A stretch of 64,000 nucleotides of DNA, taken from contig QOQI01000003.1 of NCBI GenBank assembly GCA_003332035.1, forward strand, positions 1 to 64,000. Reading direction: 5' to 3'. The position numbers and the translations under genes were made by a program. The stretch's first letter is position 1; each line of letters starts with the position of its first letter. This DNA is from Paracoccaceae bacterium (GTDB lineage Bacteria > Pseudomonadota > Alphaproteobacteria > Rhodobacterales > Rhodobacteraceae). Shown here in pieces: positions 16,161-32,820 of this stretch. The notes under the pieces were generated by a model that saw only the letters and a program-made list of their open reading frames with translations, had not been told where the DNA came from and searched no databases.

Positions 16161-16832
16161 TTACATAATAGTCAATTTACCATCTATCAATCCAACGCGG
16201 CGAATTAATCCTTTTTGCCTGAGCCTATCGGCCGCTTGAATGAAAAACTTATCATCAAATTTCTTGTCAAACTTATCATTACTCAAAACGGTCAAATTAT
16301 TTCGGTCTGCGTATCTTATTATTAAAGGATCTGCGCCATGACCTTTTTTTGAAACAGTAAGATTATATTTGTCTCGCTTCAAAATTCTACACAATGCAAT
16401 TGGAACAGTTTCTTTTGGTCTAAGAAAATTTCCGTTCTTTAAAGTTTTTTTAATTCCATAATCGAAGAACAGATGAGTAGGCATATCGTCTCTTTCAAGC
16501 TCGTTTATAAATTCTCTAAATTTTTTTAAATCCCATTCTACTAAGCCCAATAAGTTATTTGCATCCACGGCAAATGTGAATTCGGTATTATCGGATTTTT
16601 CAACATCAGAATAATTTAAGCCACGCTTGATATTTATATATCCAAAAATGAGTAAAGATGCAGTCAAACCATAAATTACAAGTGTAATAATACTTTCTTT
16701 GTCCGTAACATAAAGAAATACCACTGCTACAGTTAATGAACTCCATAGCCATATCCCCTTAAATGTTAGTCCAACTAAAATAATTAAAAGACTAACTATT
16801 ATTGGAATTTGTGTGTAATCAAACGATAGCAT
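16161..16832 (-). CDS. membrane-anchored NYN/PIN-like (Zc3h12a-type) ribonuclease candidate
   Basis: A 223-residue protein with two or three hydrophobic helices in the first 65 residues, then a soluble domain. The domain begins with FAVDANNLLG and continues with an Asp in FFDYG, GADPLIIRYADRNNLTVLSNDKFDK and a C-terminal helix. The spacing of acidic residues (VDAN, ADPLI, SNDKF) resembles the NYN/Zc3h12a-like branch of PIN-fold nucleases. It lies between dxs and bciA in the PGC, convergent with dxs. A nuclease tied to the membrane could act on photosynthesis mRNAs, but that is speculation; the fold is a moderate-confidence call. Confidence 0.5.
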   Translation of the reverse strand: MLSFDYTQIPIIVSLLIILVGLTFKGIWLWSSLTVAVVFLYVTDKESIITLVIYGLTASLLIFGYINIKRGLNYSDVEKSDNTEFTFAVDANNLLGLVEWDLKKFREFINELERDDMPTHLFFDYGIKKTLKNGNFLRPKETVPIALCRILKRDKYNLTVSKKGHGADPLIIRYADRNNLTVLSNDKFDKKFDDKFFIQAADRLRQKGLIRRVGLIDGKLTIM

Positions 16833-16894
16833 TTTAGTGGTTTATCCGTTGAAAATTTATCCCCAAGGGCGTGTAAACTTTTCCATGTTAAAGA

Positions 16895-17848
16895 TCAATA
16901 AAGCTTACTGTCGCGGTCGATTTCTAATTCGATCCTTTGTTTTTTTATAGCATGAAAATATTGTTCTAACGTATCTTCTCCTGTTGAGGGGGTTTTAAAC
17001 GGATCATAACATAATTTGTTTTCATCCCAAATGAGCATGGACTCGGTTGCATAATATTTGGCTATTTTAATAAGCTCGGACTTGCTTTTCGCCCAGCTTG
17101 AAAAAGGAGCAGCAATTAGAAGTAAAAGCCTAATTGCATCAAGTAGTTTGGTTGGGAAGGATTTGTATTTCGGTGTAACTTCAAATACTTCAAATAACAT
17201 TTCACCAACATTTTTTGGTGTTAACGACTGATTTGGACCACCAATCGGTAATATTTTTCTCCACTTATTTTTATCCGTGACACAGGATAAGATGAAAAGC
17301 GACAAATCTTTTTCAGAAATTGGATTACATTGTGTAAGTTCTCCATTGCCAAAATAAACGTAAGGCTTACCTTTTTTTATATTTTCTATTTGTCCAGATA
17401 AAGATTTGAAATAGGCAGTAGGCCTTATAATGGAAAAATTTAATCCACTTTTTTTCAGTTCTTTTTCAAATGCTAGTTTTTCAAATTGAAAAGCTAATCT
17501 TGGTTTTTGAACGCAGATTGCAGAAAGTAAAATGAATTGTGAACACTTTATACGCTTTGCTTTTTCAAGAAGTAGCTTGTTAAGTTTAAAGTCTACAGAG
17601 CGCGCATCTTTGGGCTCACCAGATCTACTTGCTAAGCAGGAGATAAATACATCTATACCTTGAAGATTTTCTATCCAACTATTGTCGCTTTTGGATATTT
17701 CTACGACTTTTAAATTTTGATCCTTTAGATCAAAATCGGCACTTACTTTTCTTGTTGCTATAACAACTTTAAAGTTTTGCTCTAATGCACTTTTGACAAC
17801 ATTTTTTCCAATGTAACCAGTAGCGCCGGCAACAAAAATTTTTGTCAA
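16895..17848 (-). CDS. bciA: divinyl (proto)chlorophyllide 8-vinyl reductase, BciA type
   Basis: A 317-residue NADPH-dependent reductase of the atypical SDR / NmrA-like class. The N-terminal VAGATGYIGKNVV is the cofactor loop. The stretches LSAICVQKPRLAFQ, IIRPTAYFKSLSGQ, GKPYVYFGNGELTQCNPISE and LPIGGPNQSLTP match plant DVR and bacterial BciA closely. It reduces the 8-vinyl group of divinyl chlorophyllide to ethyl. It stands just downstream of idi on the same strand. No bchJ or bciB is present in the window. Confidence 0.88.
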   Translation of the reverse strand: MTKIFVAGATGYIGKNVVKSALEQNFKVVIATRKVSADFDLKDQNLKVVEISKSDNSWIENLQGIDVFISCLASRSGEPKDARSVDFKLNKLLLEKAKRIKCSQFILLSAICVQKPRLAFQFEKLAFEKELKKSGLNFSIIRPTAYFKSLSGQIENIKKGKPYVYFGNGELTQCNPISEKDLSLFILSCVTDKNKWRKILPIGGPNQSLTPKNVGEMLFEVFEVTPKYKSFPTKLLDAIRLLLLIAAPFSSWAKSKSELIKIAKYYATESMLIWDENKLCYDPFKTPSTGEDTLEQYFHAIKKQRIELEIDRDSKLY

Positions 17849-17890
17849 CTTGAATACCTTGAAAGTTTCTAATTGTACTTATTAATATGT

Positions 17891-18412
17891 TTACTGACAA
17901 ACAAACAATTTTTCAAAATGTTCATTTAAATAAATTTTGAACCATTGAGTATATTTTGTTGGAGATTGTTTTACGTCTTGTCTTAGTTGCTCTATATCTG
18001 CCCAAGCATAGTTCTTTACCTCTTCAGGATTCATTTTGATTTTGGGAGTAGTTTGACAAAGAGCCGAAAAACAATCCACAACTTCATGCTCTATTAATTC
18101 GGAACCAACATTTGCCTTATATTCTATTTGGTCAATGAAACGCAGTTCTAAGTTCTTAAGGCCAAGTTCTTCGAATATTCGTCTATTTGAACAGTCTTCT
18201 GAATTTTCGCCCCAATTGGGATGCGAACAGCAGGAATTGGCCCAAAGCTCGGGCGAATGATATTTATTTGATGCTCTCTGTTGAATGAGTAGTTTCCCAC
18301 CACAAAAAACAAATATTGAAATTGCTTTGTGTTTCAATCCTCTCCTGTGAACTTCAAGCTTTTCTATTGGCTCTAAAGTTCCGTTATTCCAGGCAGGTAT
18401 AAAAATTGTCAT
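17891..18412 (-). CDS. idi: isopentenyl-diphosphate delta-isomerase (type I)
   Basis: A 173-residue Nudix-fold isomerase that interconverts IPP and DMAPP. The metal/active-site stretch ELWANSCCSHPNWGE (with the catalytic Cys) and the Nudix-like RRIFEELGL are present. It overlaps the end of bchP by 4 bases (ATGA) and closes the bchG-bch2-bchP-idi operon, linking prenyl supply to the esterifying alcohol of bacteriochlorophyll. Confidence 0.93.
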   Translation of the reverse strand: MTIFIPAWNNGTLEPIEKLEVHRRGLKHKAISIFVFCGGKLLIQQRASNKYHSPELWANSCCSHPNWGENSEDCSNRRIFEELGLKNLELRFIDQIEYKANVGSELIEHEVVDCFSALCQTTPKIKMNPEEVKNYAWADIEQLRQDVKQSPTKYTQWFKIYLNEHFEKLFVCQ

Positions 18413-19596
18413 GTATATTCCTTGGATACTATACCTAACAAATGGGCAATATTCTTGAGCCCAATTTTTAGATGCGCTAGTGGTTGCGCTTTCCCTAAAT
18501 CCTTATTCATGTACGCTTCAAATGTCATCGTTTGCACATCCACATCATGACAAAGCGAAACAAATCTTTCCCTTCTATCATCCGTTTTATAATATGCATT
18601 CTGCATAGCGCCTAAGACTTTAAAAACTGTTCCATGTTGTTTCACAAAGGATTTTTGGGCTAAATTAAGAAACTTTGGATTATTTTTTTGTAATGCTTCA
18701 GCAACAGCTGAAGCTGCCATTCGACCAGAACACATTGCGTAAAATATTCCTTCACCAGAACTAGGGGCAACTACGCCAGCTGCATCCCCGGCTAATAAAA
18801 CATCTTTACCATTATCCCATTTTTTTAAAGGTTTAAGGGGTATTGGTGCCCCTTCCTTTCTAATAGTTTCGCAATCTTCTAAGCCTGAGTTAAGTCGAAG
18901 GGATGAGGTTGCATCTTTTAAATCAAAACCCTTTACACCGGTTCCCATTCCCACTGATACTGTTTCACCATGTGGAAAAACCCAACCGTAGAAGTCTGGT
19001 GAAATTGAACCGTTGTAAATCACATCACAGCGATCCGACTTATATCCCGAAAACTCTTCTGGTGCTTTGATAATCTCGTGATAAGCAATCACATAGGGAA
19101 TTTTATCCGCATCAGGAATTTCAGATCTAGCCACTTTGCTTCTAGCACCATCAGCCCCAATAATTATTTTTGCATGGATTTTTTCTTTATTTTCGTTTTT
19201 ATGATTCAAAAACTCAACAATAGTTTTACCATCTTGGCGAGTTATTTTATCAAAAGTACCAGAGAACCTTGTAACGCCAGCAGACGCTGCACGCTTTCTT
19301 AAGAATTCGTCAAATTCTTCTCTATCTACCATTCCAACAAAACCGTTCTCTATTGGTATATCGACACTGCGATTTGTTGGAGAAACCATCCTAGCGGTTA
19401 CAATCTTTGCTTTTAGTAAATGATCAGGTATGTCAAAATCTTTTATTAGGATAGGTGGTACTGCGCCGCCACACGGTTTAATCCTGCCCGGCCTATCCAA
19501 AAGAGCAACTTTATGACCTAATTTACCAAGATCCTCTGCTGCAGTTGCGCCACAAGGGCCACCACCAATAATTATAACATCAAACATTTCACTCAC
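18409..19596 (-). CDS. bchP: geranylgeranyl diphosphate/bacteriochlorophyll reductase
   Basis: BchP, 395 residues, a flavoprotein that reduces three double bonds of the geranylgeranyl side chain to phytyl. The N-terminal FAD motif IIGGGPCGATAAEDL, the central IIGADGARSKVARSEIP and the GDAAGVVAPSSGEGI motif define the geranylgeranyl reductase family. It lies between the bch2 transporter-like gene and idi, overlapping both by a few bases. Confidence 0.93.
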   Translation of the reverse strand: MSEMFDVIIIGGGPCGATAAEDLGKLGHKVALLDRPGRIKPCGGAVPPILIKDFDIPDHLLKAKIVTARMVSPTNRSVDIPIENGFVGMVDREEFDEFLRKRAASAGVTRFSGTFDKITRQDGKTIVEFLNHKNENKEKIHAKIIIGADGARSKVARSEIPDADKIPYVIAYHEIIKAPEEFSGYKSDRCDVIYNGSISPDFYGWVFPHGETVSVGMGTGVKGFDLKDATSSLRLNSGLEDCETIRKEGAPIPLKPLKKWDNGKDVLLAGDAAGVVAPSSGEGIFYAMCSGRMAASAVAEALQKNNPKFLNLAQKSFVKQHGTVFKVLGAMQNAYYKTDDRRERFVSLCHDVDVQTMTFEAYMNKDLGKAQPLAHLKIGLKNIAHLLGIVSKEYT

Positions 19597-20905
19597 CCGG
19601 TATTGCTATATTTTTTCCATAATTTTTATTAAACGTAATCGACGTACTTGCTAAAAGAGCGGCTAATGCAAATAGGCCGGCTTCCAATGAAAAGACCATA
19701 CCATAAGCATTTACAGGGCTAAGATTAGCCACTTGCAATAAGTCCACAAGAATGGTCCCCAGTAAGCCGCCAAATCCAGCAGCTATTGCTTGGGCCGCTC
19801 CCCATAATCCCATCCTAGTTCCTTCGCGACTTTTGCTTCCACTACCTGCTAAACTCATCATAGAGCCAATAGCAGCGACAGCGAACATTCCATTAAAAAA
19901 CCCAAGACCAATAACGGCAAATTCTAATGGAAAAGAACTATTAAACTGGCCGAGAAGCATAATTGATATAAGCATAAAACAGGAGCCAAAACATCCCGCT
20001 TGGACCCATGATTTTAATGTTCCTAATTTTAGCGCAGTAGCAAGTATTCCAACGGTGAGCATTCCTATAAAAACACCACCATTTTGCATGCCTGATAACG
20101 AAGTTGTTTCACTCGGAGTATACTGGAAAACAATGCCTGCGTATGGCTCAAGAATAAGTTCTTGCATAAAGTAGGCTGTCATCGAAAGGAAAACAAAAAT
20201 TGTAAAATTTCTAGTTTTTGAATGCTCCCATAAACTTTTCAATTCTTCAAGTAATGGTACTTTTTCTCCATCTTTTTGCTCTATTTTATCTAAGCTATTT
20301 TCAATTTTCCACGTGGAAACAATAGATACGATCAAAGTCAAAACTGTTAGGCCTGCTACAATTCTAAGCAGTAAACCAAAGCTATAGGGGTCCAATAACG
20401 CCCCAACGACTCCTGCCGTCATTGCTATTCCAAAGATCATCATTAACCATGTAATCATGGCAGCAGCAGGTCGTCGCCTCTCAGAAGTGTGTTTTGCCAT
20501 AAGAGCTAATAAAGAGGTTCCAGATGCTCCGACACCTAATCCAATTAGTGTATAAGCAAAAATAGAAAGCAGTATTGCCAGAAAGGGGTTCGAGTTGAAA
20601 AGAACCAGACTAAGCGTCGCTAAGTTTGCTCCAACGCCTAAGATAAGCATACCCAAATTTATCCACTTTGTTCTGTTATTTTCGAGATCAGAAATTAAAC
20701 CCCATTTGGGTCTAGAGAGTTGAACGGCATAGTGTAAACCAACTAAAAAACCGGGAACTGTTGCAGCCATAGATAACTCGACTACCATAAGGCGGTTTAA
20801 AGTAGAGGTCATTATTACGACTACTGCACCAAGACATGCTTGAACTAAACCAAGTCGAAAAATTGAAAACCATCCAAGTGTATTTTGATGAATATACGTG
20901 CTCAT
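19589..20905 (-). CDS. Bch2/PucC-family membrane protein (BCD family transporter-like)
   Basis: About 438 residues with 12 predicted transmembrane helices, from the PucC/LhaA/Bch2 (ORF428) group of the major facilitator superfamily. The first helix region has TLNRLMVVEL, as in LhaA. Members assist pigment delivery or antenna assembly. It lies between bchG and bchP as in Rhodobacter. The ATG at 20905 overlaps the bchG TGA (ATGA), so this start is chosen over one 33 bases upstream inside bchG. Confidence 0.88.
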   Translation of the reverse strand: MSTYIHQNTLGWFSIFRLGLVQACLGAVVVIMTSTLNRLMVVELSMAATVPGFLVGLHYAVQLSRPKWGLISDLENNRTKWINLGMLILGVGANLATLSLVLFNSNPFLAILLSIFAYTLIGLGVGASGTSLLALMAKHTSERRRPAAAMITWLMMIFGIAMTAGVVGALLDPYSFGLLLRIVAGLTVLTLIVSIVSTWKIENSLDKIEQKDGEKVPLLEELKSLWEHSKTRNFTIFVFLSMTAYFMQELILEPYAGIVFQYTPSETTSLSGMQNGGVFIGMLTVGILATALKLGTLKSWVQAGCFGSCFMLISIMLLGQFNSSFPLEFAVIGLGFFNGMFAVAAIGSMMSLAGSGSKSREGTRMGLWGAAQAIAAGFGGLLGTILVDLLQVANLSPVNAYGMVFSLEAGLFALAALLASTSITFNKNYGKNIAIPGE

Positions 20906-21807
20906 TGTGCAAAAGCCTGTGATAAGCCAAGAGCACAAACCATCATTCCACTCACAAACATCAAAACTCCCGTAGAATTATACCAAGGAGCAAATTTTTC
21001 CGGATCACTTAGCAGCCGTCGCATTGCTACTATCTGTCCGATTAAAAGCAATAAAACAAAAATCGAAAATATGGGTAATCCCCAAGCATAAAGCAAAGTG
21101 ATCACACCGATTTGAGGAGCAGCCATTACATAGCATGCAATTTTTGCCGCTTTTTCCGGACCTAATTGGACAGGAAGAGAATTTATTCCGAGTGCTTTAT
21201 CCCCTTTCAACGCTTTGAAGTCGTTTAGGGTCATAATACCATGGGCCCCAATTGCGTAAGCAATTGCAACCAAAATAATTTTTACATCTGGAAATGCCTG
21301 CAGCATAACCGCAGCACCGGTGAACCAAGGTATGCCTTCATAACAGAGGCCAACTAAGCCAGGGCCCCATATACCTGATTTTTTCAACCGAATTGGCTCA
21401 ATTGAGTAGGCCCAAGCGGCTAGCGCTGCAATGATAGTCGCGATGAAGCCCCAGACACCAAGTTGCCAACCTAAGACAATCGCTAGAACCGTCATTCCTA
21501 ACGCTATTTTTAACCCCCAATTTTCTGGCATTCTACCAGATGGGATGGGTCTATTGGGTTCATTTATAGTATCTACATGTCTATCACACCAATCATTAGC
21601 AGCCTGGCTCATTCCGCAAACCACTGGTCCCGCAACTATTATCCCTAGTATTAGTAAGTCCAAATTCTCCATCACAGAAACACCGGATGATATAACACCA
21701 CAAGCGAAAGCCCACATCGGCGGGAACCATGTTATTGGTTTAAGAAGTTCGAGAACCACCAGAAAATTTGGATATGTAGAAGGCTGTTTACTATTCGTGA
21801 CACTCAT
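20902..21807 (-). CDS. bchG: bacteriochlorophyll synthase (geranylgeranyl transferase)
   Basis: BchG, 301 residues, a UbiA-type integral-membrane prenyltransferase that esterifies bacteriochlorophyllide a with geranylgeranyl-PP. LLKPITWFPPMWAFACG at the first helix, NDWCDRHVDTINEPNRPIPSG (the Mg/diphosphate-binding Asp-rich loop) and the second loop NDFKALKGDKALG are typical. It heads the operon bchG-bch2-bchP-idi. Its ATG lies one base from the PpsR-type palindrome at 21809-21826, leaving almost no 5' leader. Confidence 0.93.
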   Translation of the reverse strand: MSVTNSKQPSTYPNFLVVLELLKPITWFPPMWAFACGVISSGVSVMENLDLLILGIIVAGPVVCGMSQAANDWCDRHVDTINEPNRPIPSGRMPENWGLKIALGMTVLAIVLGWQLGVWGFIATIIAALAAWAYSIEPIRLKKSGIWGPGLVGLCYEGIPWFTGAAVMLQAFPDVKIILVAIAYAIGAHGIMTLNDFKALKGDKALGINSLPVQLGPEKAAKIACYVMAAPQIGVITLLYAWGLPIFSIFVLLLLIGQIVAMRRLLSDPEKFAPWYNSTGVLMFVSGMMVCALGLSQAFAQ

Positions 21808-21808
21808 G

Positions 21809-21826
21809 TGTCATATATTATTGACA
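21809..21826. promoter_or_regulatory. predicted PpsR/CrtJ operator at the bchG start
   Basis: TGTCATATATTATTGACA fits TGT-N12-ACA with TGTCA/TGACA arms and stands one base from the bchG start codon. On the minus strand a TTGATT-N18-TATTGT pair (about 21820-21850) could be the promoter, giving a very short or absent leader. Confidence 0.65.
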
Positions 21827-21918
21827 ATATGAAATCATGCAACTTAAAATCAACACTTTTATCAAACTTTAATAATTTTCAAAAAGGTTTACTGTTAATA
21901 TCTAAGTCAAATTTTATC

Positions 21919-23331
21919 TTACATTTCAAACTTGCTTAATTTGACGTATAGACTTTGCCTAGAAAGTCCTAATAGGTCAGCTGCGGCAGCTCTATTATTA
22001 TTGGTTATACCTAGTGCTGCTTCGATACATATTTTTTCAATAACATCGGTCGTGTCAGTAACAATTTCTTTGAGAGTTGCGCTTCCAACTAATTCTTTCG
22101 CAGCAACCTCATCCTGGCTATGCTCCAATTTAGAATGAACTTTTGAAGCCTCTTCTCTACCGCTAGGTGATAAAACTTCTCTCACTATAAAAGCAATCAA
22201 CCCATTGGCGTCCGAGTTATTACGCGAGACTGATGCTTCAATATCTATCTTGGTTCCAAAAGAGCTTTTTAAATGGGTGGAGTAGATTTTAACAGCGCCA
22301 GATTGCATAACGTTTTCAAGCATTATGGCTAAATCGATCTCCCCTCTCCCTAAAAAATCTGAAAGGTTTTGTGCAATGACCTCATTTTTGTGGCTAGTGT
22401 TGGTAAGATCTAAAAATCTTTCATTTGTATATTGAATGGACCCTTTTACATCAGTGAAAATTATTGCGTCTGAGCTATTATGAAAAGTTGCCAAAAGGTT
22501 TTCTGTGAGTTCTTTCTCACCTTGTTTTCTAATTGTTTTAGGAAGAAACTTGCAAATTATAATTTGCTGTCCAGCAGCTCTATATACATTGGGAGTAATT
22601 GAGAATATCACTTCTCCACTAGTTGTTTCGAGCTCTTCACTAATATCGTAACTTCCATGCGCAGCAATGGAAAGTTTTTCCATAAACCCTTTTCTTTCAG
22701 AATTGCCGGCAATGAAGGATTCCATTTTTGTTTTCTCATCTTTGAAATCATCTTTAAAAAACAATTCTTGGAATGCAGGGTTAGAAAAAATGATTTCACC
22801 TGACTTTGCATTTATAAAAGCCAGAGCGTCGGTTGTTTTTGTGAGTAATACTTTAAAATGTGCTTCTAGCTCTCTTCTTTCTTCTATGCTTTCTTCAGAT
22901 GCTATTTGAGCTTTGACAAACCTTTGTTGATTTTCGGATATCGTCTGAAGGTCTCTGCCGAGCAAGATTATTTGCCCGTCTTTACCAAGGCGGTGTATAT
23001 TGTATTTGATAGGAAACTGCCAATATGCATTGTCAACGTGGTTCAACTCTAAACCGTAGAGAACTGTCTCGCCGTTTTCCAATTTACCAATGGCTGACTT
23101 AATTTTTGGTATGCTTTCCGTAGTTAGAAAGTCGGTAATCTTCCGCCCAATCCAGTGGTCTAGATTACCATAGGATTTTTCTGCTTTGTTTACTAAAATT
23201 GATGATATTTTTGTGTCAGAGTTTAATAAAACCGCGATATCAGAGGACGTTGCTAAAACTATACCAAGATCTTCTGGCTCTATCATTGGAATTGAGCCAA
23301 ACTTCCAAAGATTATCGGATTTTTGTTTCAT
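21919..23331 (-). CDS. ppsR: PpsR/CrtJ, redox- and light-responsive repressor of photosynthesis genes
   Basis: A 470-residue regulator with PAS-type domains (regions about 30-130, 160-265 and 280-390) and a Fis-type helix-turn-helix at the C-terminus (NNNRAAAADLLGLSRQSLYVKL). Cysteines near residues 260 (IIICKF) and 435 (KICIEAAL) occupy the places of the two redox-sensitive Cys of Rhodobacter PpsR. The family binds TGT-N12-ACA under oxic conditions; eight such intergenic sites occur in this window. It is coupled to ppaA upstream by a 4-base overlap. Confidence 0.93.
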   Translation of the reverse strand: MKQKSDNLWKFGSIPMIEPEDLGIVLATSSDIAVLLNSDTKISSILVNKAEKSYGNLDHWIGRKITDFLTTESIPKIKSAIGKLENGETVLYGLELNHVDNAYWQFPIKYNIHRLGKDGQIILLGRDLQTISENQQRFVKAQIASEESIEERRELEAHFKVLLTKTTDALAFINAKSGEIIFSNPAFQELFFKDDFKDEKTKMESFIAGNSERKGFMEKLSIAAHGSYDISEELETTSGEVIFSITPNVYRAAGQQIIICKFLPKTIRKQGEKELTENLLATFHNSSDAIIFTDVKGSIQYTNERFLDLTNTSHKNEVIAQNLSDFLGRGEIDLAIMLENVMQSGAVKIYSTHLKSSFGTKIDIEASVSRNNSDANGLIAFIVREVLSPSGREEASKVHSKLEHSQDEVAAKELVGSATLKEIVTDTTDVIEKICIEAALGITNNNRAAAADLLGLSRQSLYVKLSKFEM

Positions 23332-24131
23332 CCTTTTGCGGCCATGCCGAAACTTAACGGGATTTCTTTCCTATTCTTTTCGACGTACTCGATCACAGCG
23401 TTGAGTGAACTTGTAACCAAATCAAATTCTTTCAAGTCTATACCTTGCGATACTTGCTCAATATTACTACCCCCTAAAAAGATTGGGCAGTTGTGTCTTA
23501 GAGTTCGCCTTATTTGTCTTACACAGGCGGCTGTTTCTTTAACACTTAAAAAACTTGCACAGGAAAAAAATATTCCATCGTAATCATTGGATTCTTGCAG
23601 GTTGCAAATCTGTGAACACTTAGCATCTAGTTTTATCTTTAAAGAGTGCCCTTGCCGTCTCAACATGTCACCTAATACTAAAGCCCCTAGTGTATGCTGT
23701 TCACTTTCATGGACGCAAACAAGAAATCTTTTCCCTCTTTCAGAAACGAAGTTGTTTTCTCTATCCTGGGCTATGTGCTTTAGTAATATTTGTAAGTTTG
23801 CTGACCCGATAGTTGCTTCAGAAAAGCTCAATGTATCTTGTACCCAAGCCTCCCCCAATCTCGTTGCGGCAATTGGAATGCAGTGATCAACGATTGTATC
23901 CAGTTTAAACCCAAGGTCTAAAAGCTCTTGGAGAATCGTTTTTTGATCAAATGTTTTAGATAGGCAGTGCCGCACTAGAAGTTTTCCAGATTCTTCAATC
24001 CACCCTGGGTGTGCTGGGCGCAGGAGCTGTTCTTTGCTTGTATTTAAGGCTGAATATACCAAGGTTGATATCAAAGCCTCATCCGAATTTAAGGATGTTC
24101 TAAAATTTTTGGTGCTCACTCTTGCTCCCAA
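23328..24131 (-). CDS. ppaA: PpaA/AerR-type cobalamin-binding co-regulator
   Basis: A 267-residue soluble regulator paired with PpsR in Rhodobacter-type PGCs. The first half (about 45-135) looks like the helical cap of B12-binding proteins. The second half is a Rossmann-like domain with HESEQHTLGALVLGDMLRRQG, where the His and following Gly resemble the cobalamin-binding H-x-x-G pattern, and LGGSNIEQ near the end. Members (AerR, PpaA) bind B12 and modulate PpsR/CrtJ. A PpsR-type palindrome lies upstream (24167-24184), suggesting feedback on the ppaA-ppsR operon. Confidence 0.85.
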   Translation of the reverse strand: MGARVSTKNFRTSLNSDEALISTLVYSALNTSKEQLLRPAHPGWIEESGKLLVRHCLSKTFDQKTILQELLDLGFKLDTIVDHCIPIAATRLGEAWVQDTLSFSEATIGSANLQILLKHIAQDRENNFVSERGKRFLVCVHESEQHTLGALVLGDMLRRQGHSLKIKLDAKCSQICNLQESNDYDGIFFSCASFLSVKETAACVRQIRRTLRHNCPIFLGGSNIEQVSQGIDLKEFDLVTSSLNAVIEYVEKNRKEIPLSFGMAAKG

Positions 24132-24166
24132 TCCCTGATAGCCCTAGGCGTATCAGCCTATGTTAC

Positions 24167-24184
24167 TGTCACATATTATTTACA
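24167..24184. promoter_or_regulatory. predicted PpsR/CrtJ operator upstream of ppaA
   Basis: TGTCACATATTATTTACA fits TGT-N12-ACA. It lies 36 bases before the ppaA start and could give autoregulation of the ppaA-ppsR operon. Confidence 0.6.
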
Positions 24185-24325
24185 GACTACTTAATGTGAG
24201 CCAATTTGTCCAATTTTATGTTCATTACAATTTTTTAAGAGATATTGATTCATTTTCAGTAAAAACTGACGCTGTCCTTAAGACTTACAGATTGTTTATG
24301 GAAATAGACACTTAATATAAAATTG

Positions 24326-24343
24326 TGTAACTTTTTATTGACA
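24326..24343. promoter_or_regulatory. predicted PpsR/CrtJ operator upstream of bchF
   Basis: TGTAACTTTTTATTGACA fits TGT-N12-ACA. The right arm is the TTGACA of the probable bchF promoter (24338-24343), so binding would mask the -35 box of the whole bchFNBHLM-lhaA-puh operon. Confidence 0.65.
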
Positions 24344-24431
24344 TATTTTTATGCTCAGCAATACTGATGTCATGCCCTTTGCCTGTCATAGGATGGCCGA
24401 GGTGGGAAGAGAGTAAAAGAAAGACCACGAC

Positions 24432-32151
<7,720 letters not shown>

Positions 32152-32152
<1 letters not shown>

Positions 32153-32820
32153 TGCTTTACGACCAAACTCTTTCTCGCGTTGAGACTTATTTTGACAAAA
32201 CTGCGTCAAAGACGTGGGAGCAGCTTACTTCGGATGCTCCGGTTTCTAAAATTCGTCAAACTGTACGGGTTGGGCGAGAAAGAATGCGGTTTAAATTATT
32301 AAGTCAATTACCTAACGAATTGACAGGAGCTCGAATATTAGATGCTGGTTGTGGAACCGGCCAATTAACAGCTGAGCTTGTTAAAAGAGGGGCCTCTGTC
32401 GTCGCAACTGATATAAGTCATTCCTTAATTCAGATAGCTAAAAACAGAATTGCCGACTGTCATCATCAGAAAATAAGTTTTCATGTTGGTGACTTGTGTA
32501 GCGAGCATCTTGGAAAATTCGACTACATAGTTGCTATGGATAGTCTTATTTATTATTCATTACCGGATCTTACTAGAATTTTGACTGAGTTAAAACAAAG
32601 GACTGATCGGGAAATAATCTTTACCGTTGCTCCAAGAACAAAACTTCTACAAGCTATGTGGTATTTAGGAAAATTGGCTCCAAGGGGTGACAAATCACCG
32701 GTTATGGAGCCGCAGTGTATAAGAAAAATTTCAAAAAGTTTGGCAGGGATTGCCGATATTAATGATCTTGGACGAATTTCTTCTGGGTTTTATATTTCAC
32801 AGGGGGTCAGTTGCATGTGA
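32152..32820 (+). CDS. bchM: Mg-protoporphyrin IX O-methyltransferase
   Basis: BchM, 222 residues, uses S-adenosylmethionine to methylate the ring-C propionate of Mg-protoporphyrin IX. The SAM loop ILDAGCGTGQLTAELVKRG is near 63-81, and FDYIVAMDSLIYY follows as motif II. The length is typical. It is coupled to bchL upstream and to lhaA downstream. Confidence 0.93.

Larger units (their letters stand above)
24132..24431. promoter_or_regulatory. divergent control region between ppaA-ppsR and bchFNBHLM
   Basis: This 300-base region has no gene. It carries one PpsR-type palindrome near ppaA (24167-24184) and one near bchF (24326-24343). The latter ends in TTGACA, with AATACT 16 bases on, as a likely bchF promoter. 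Confidence 0.6.
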
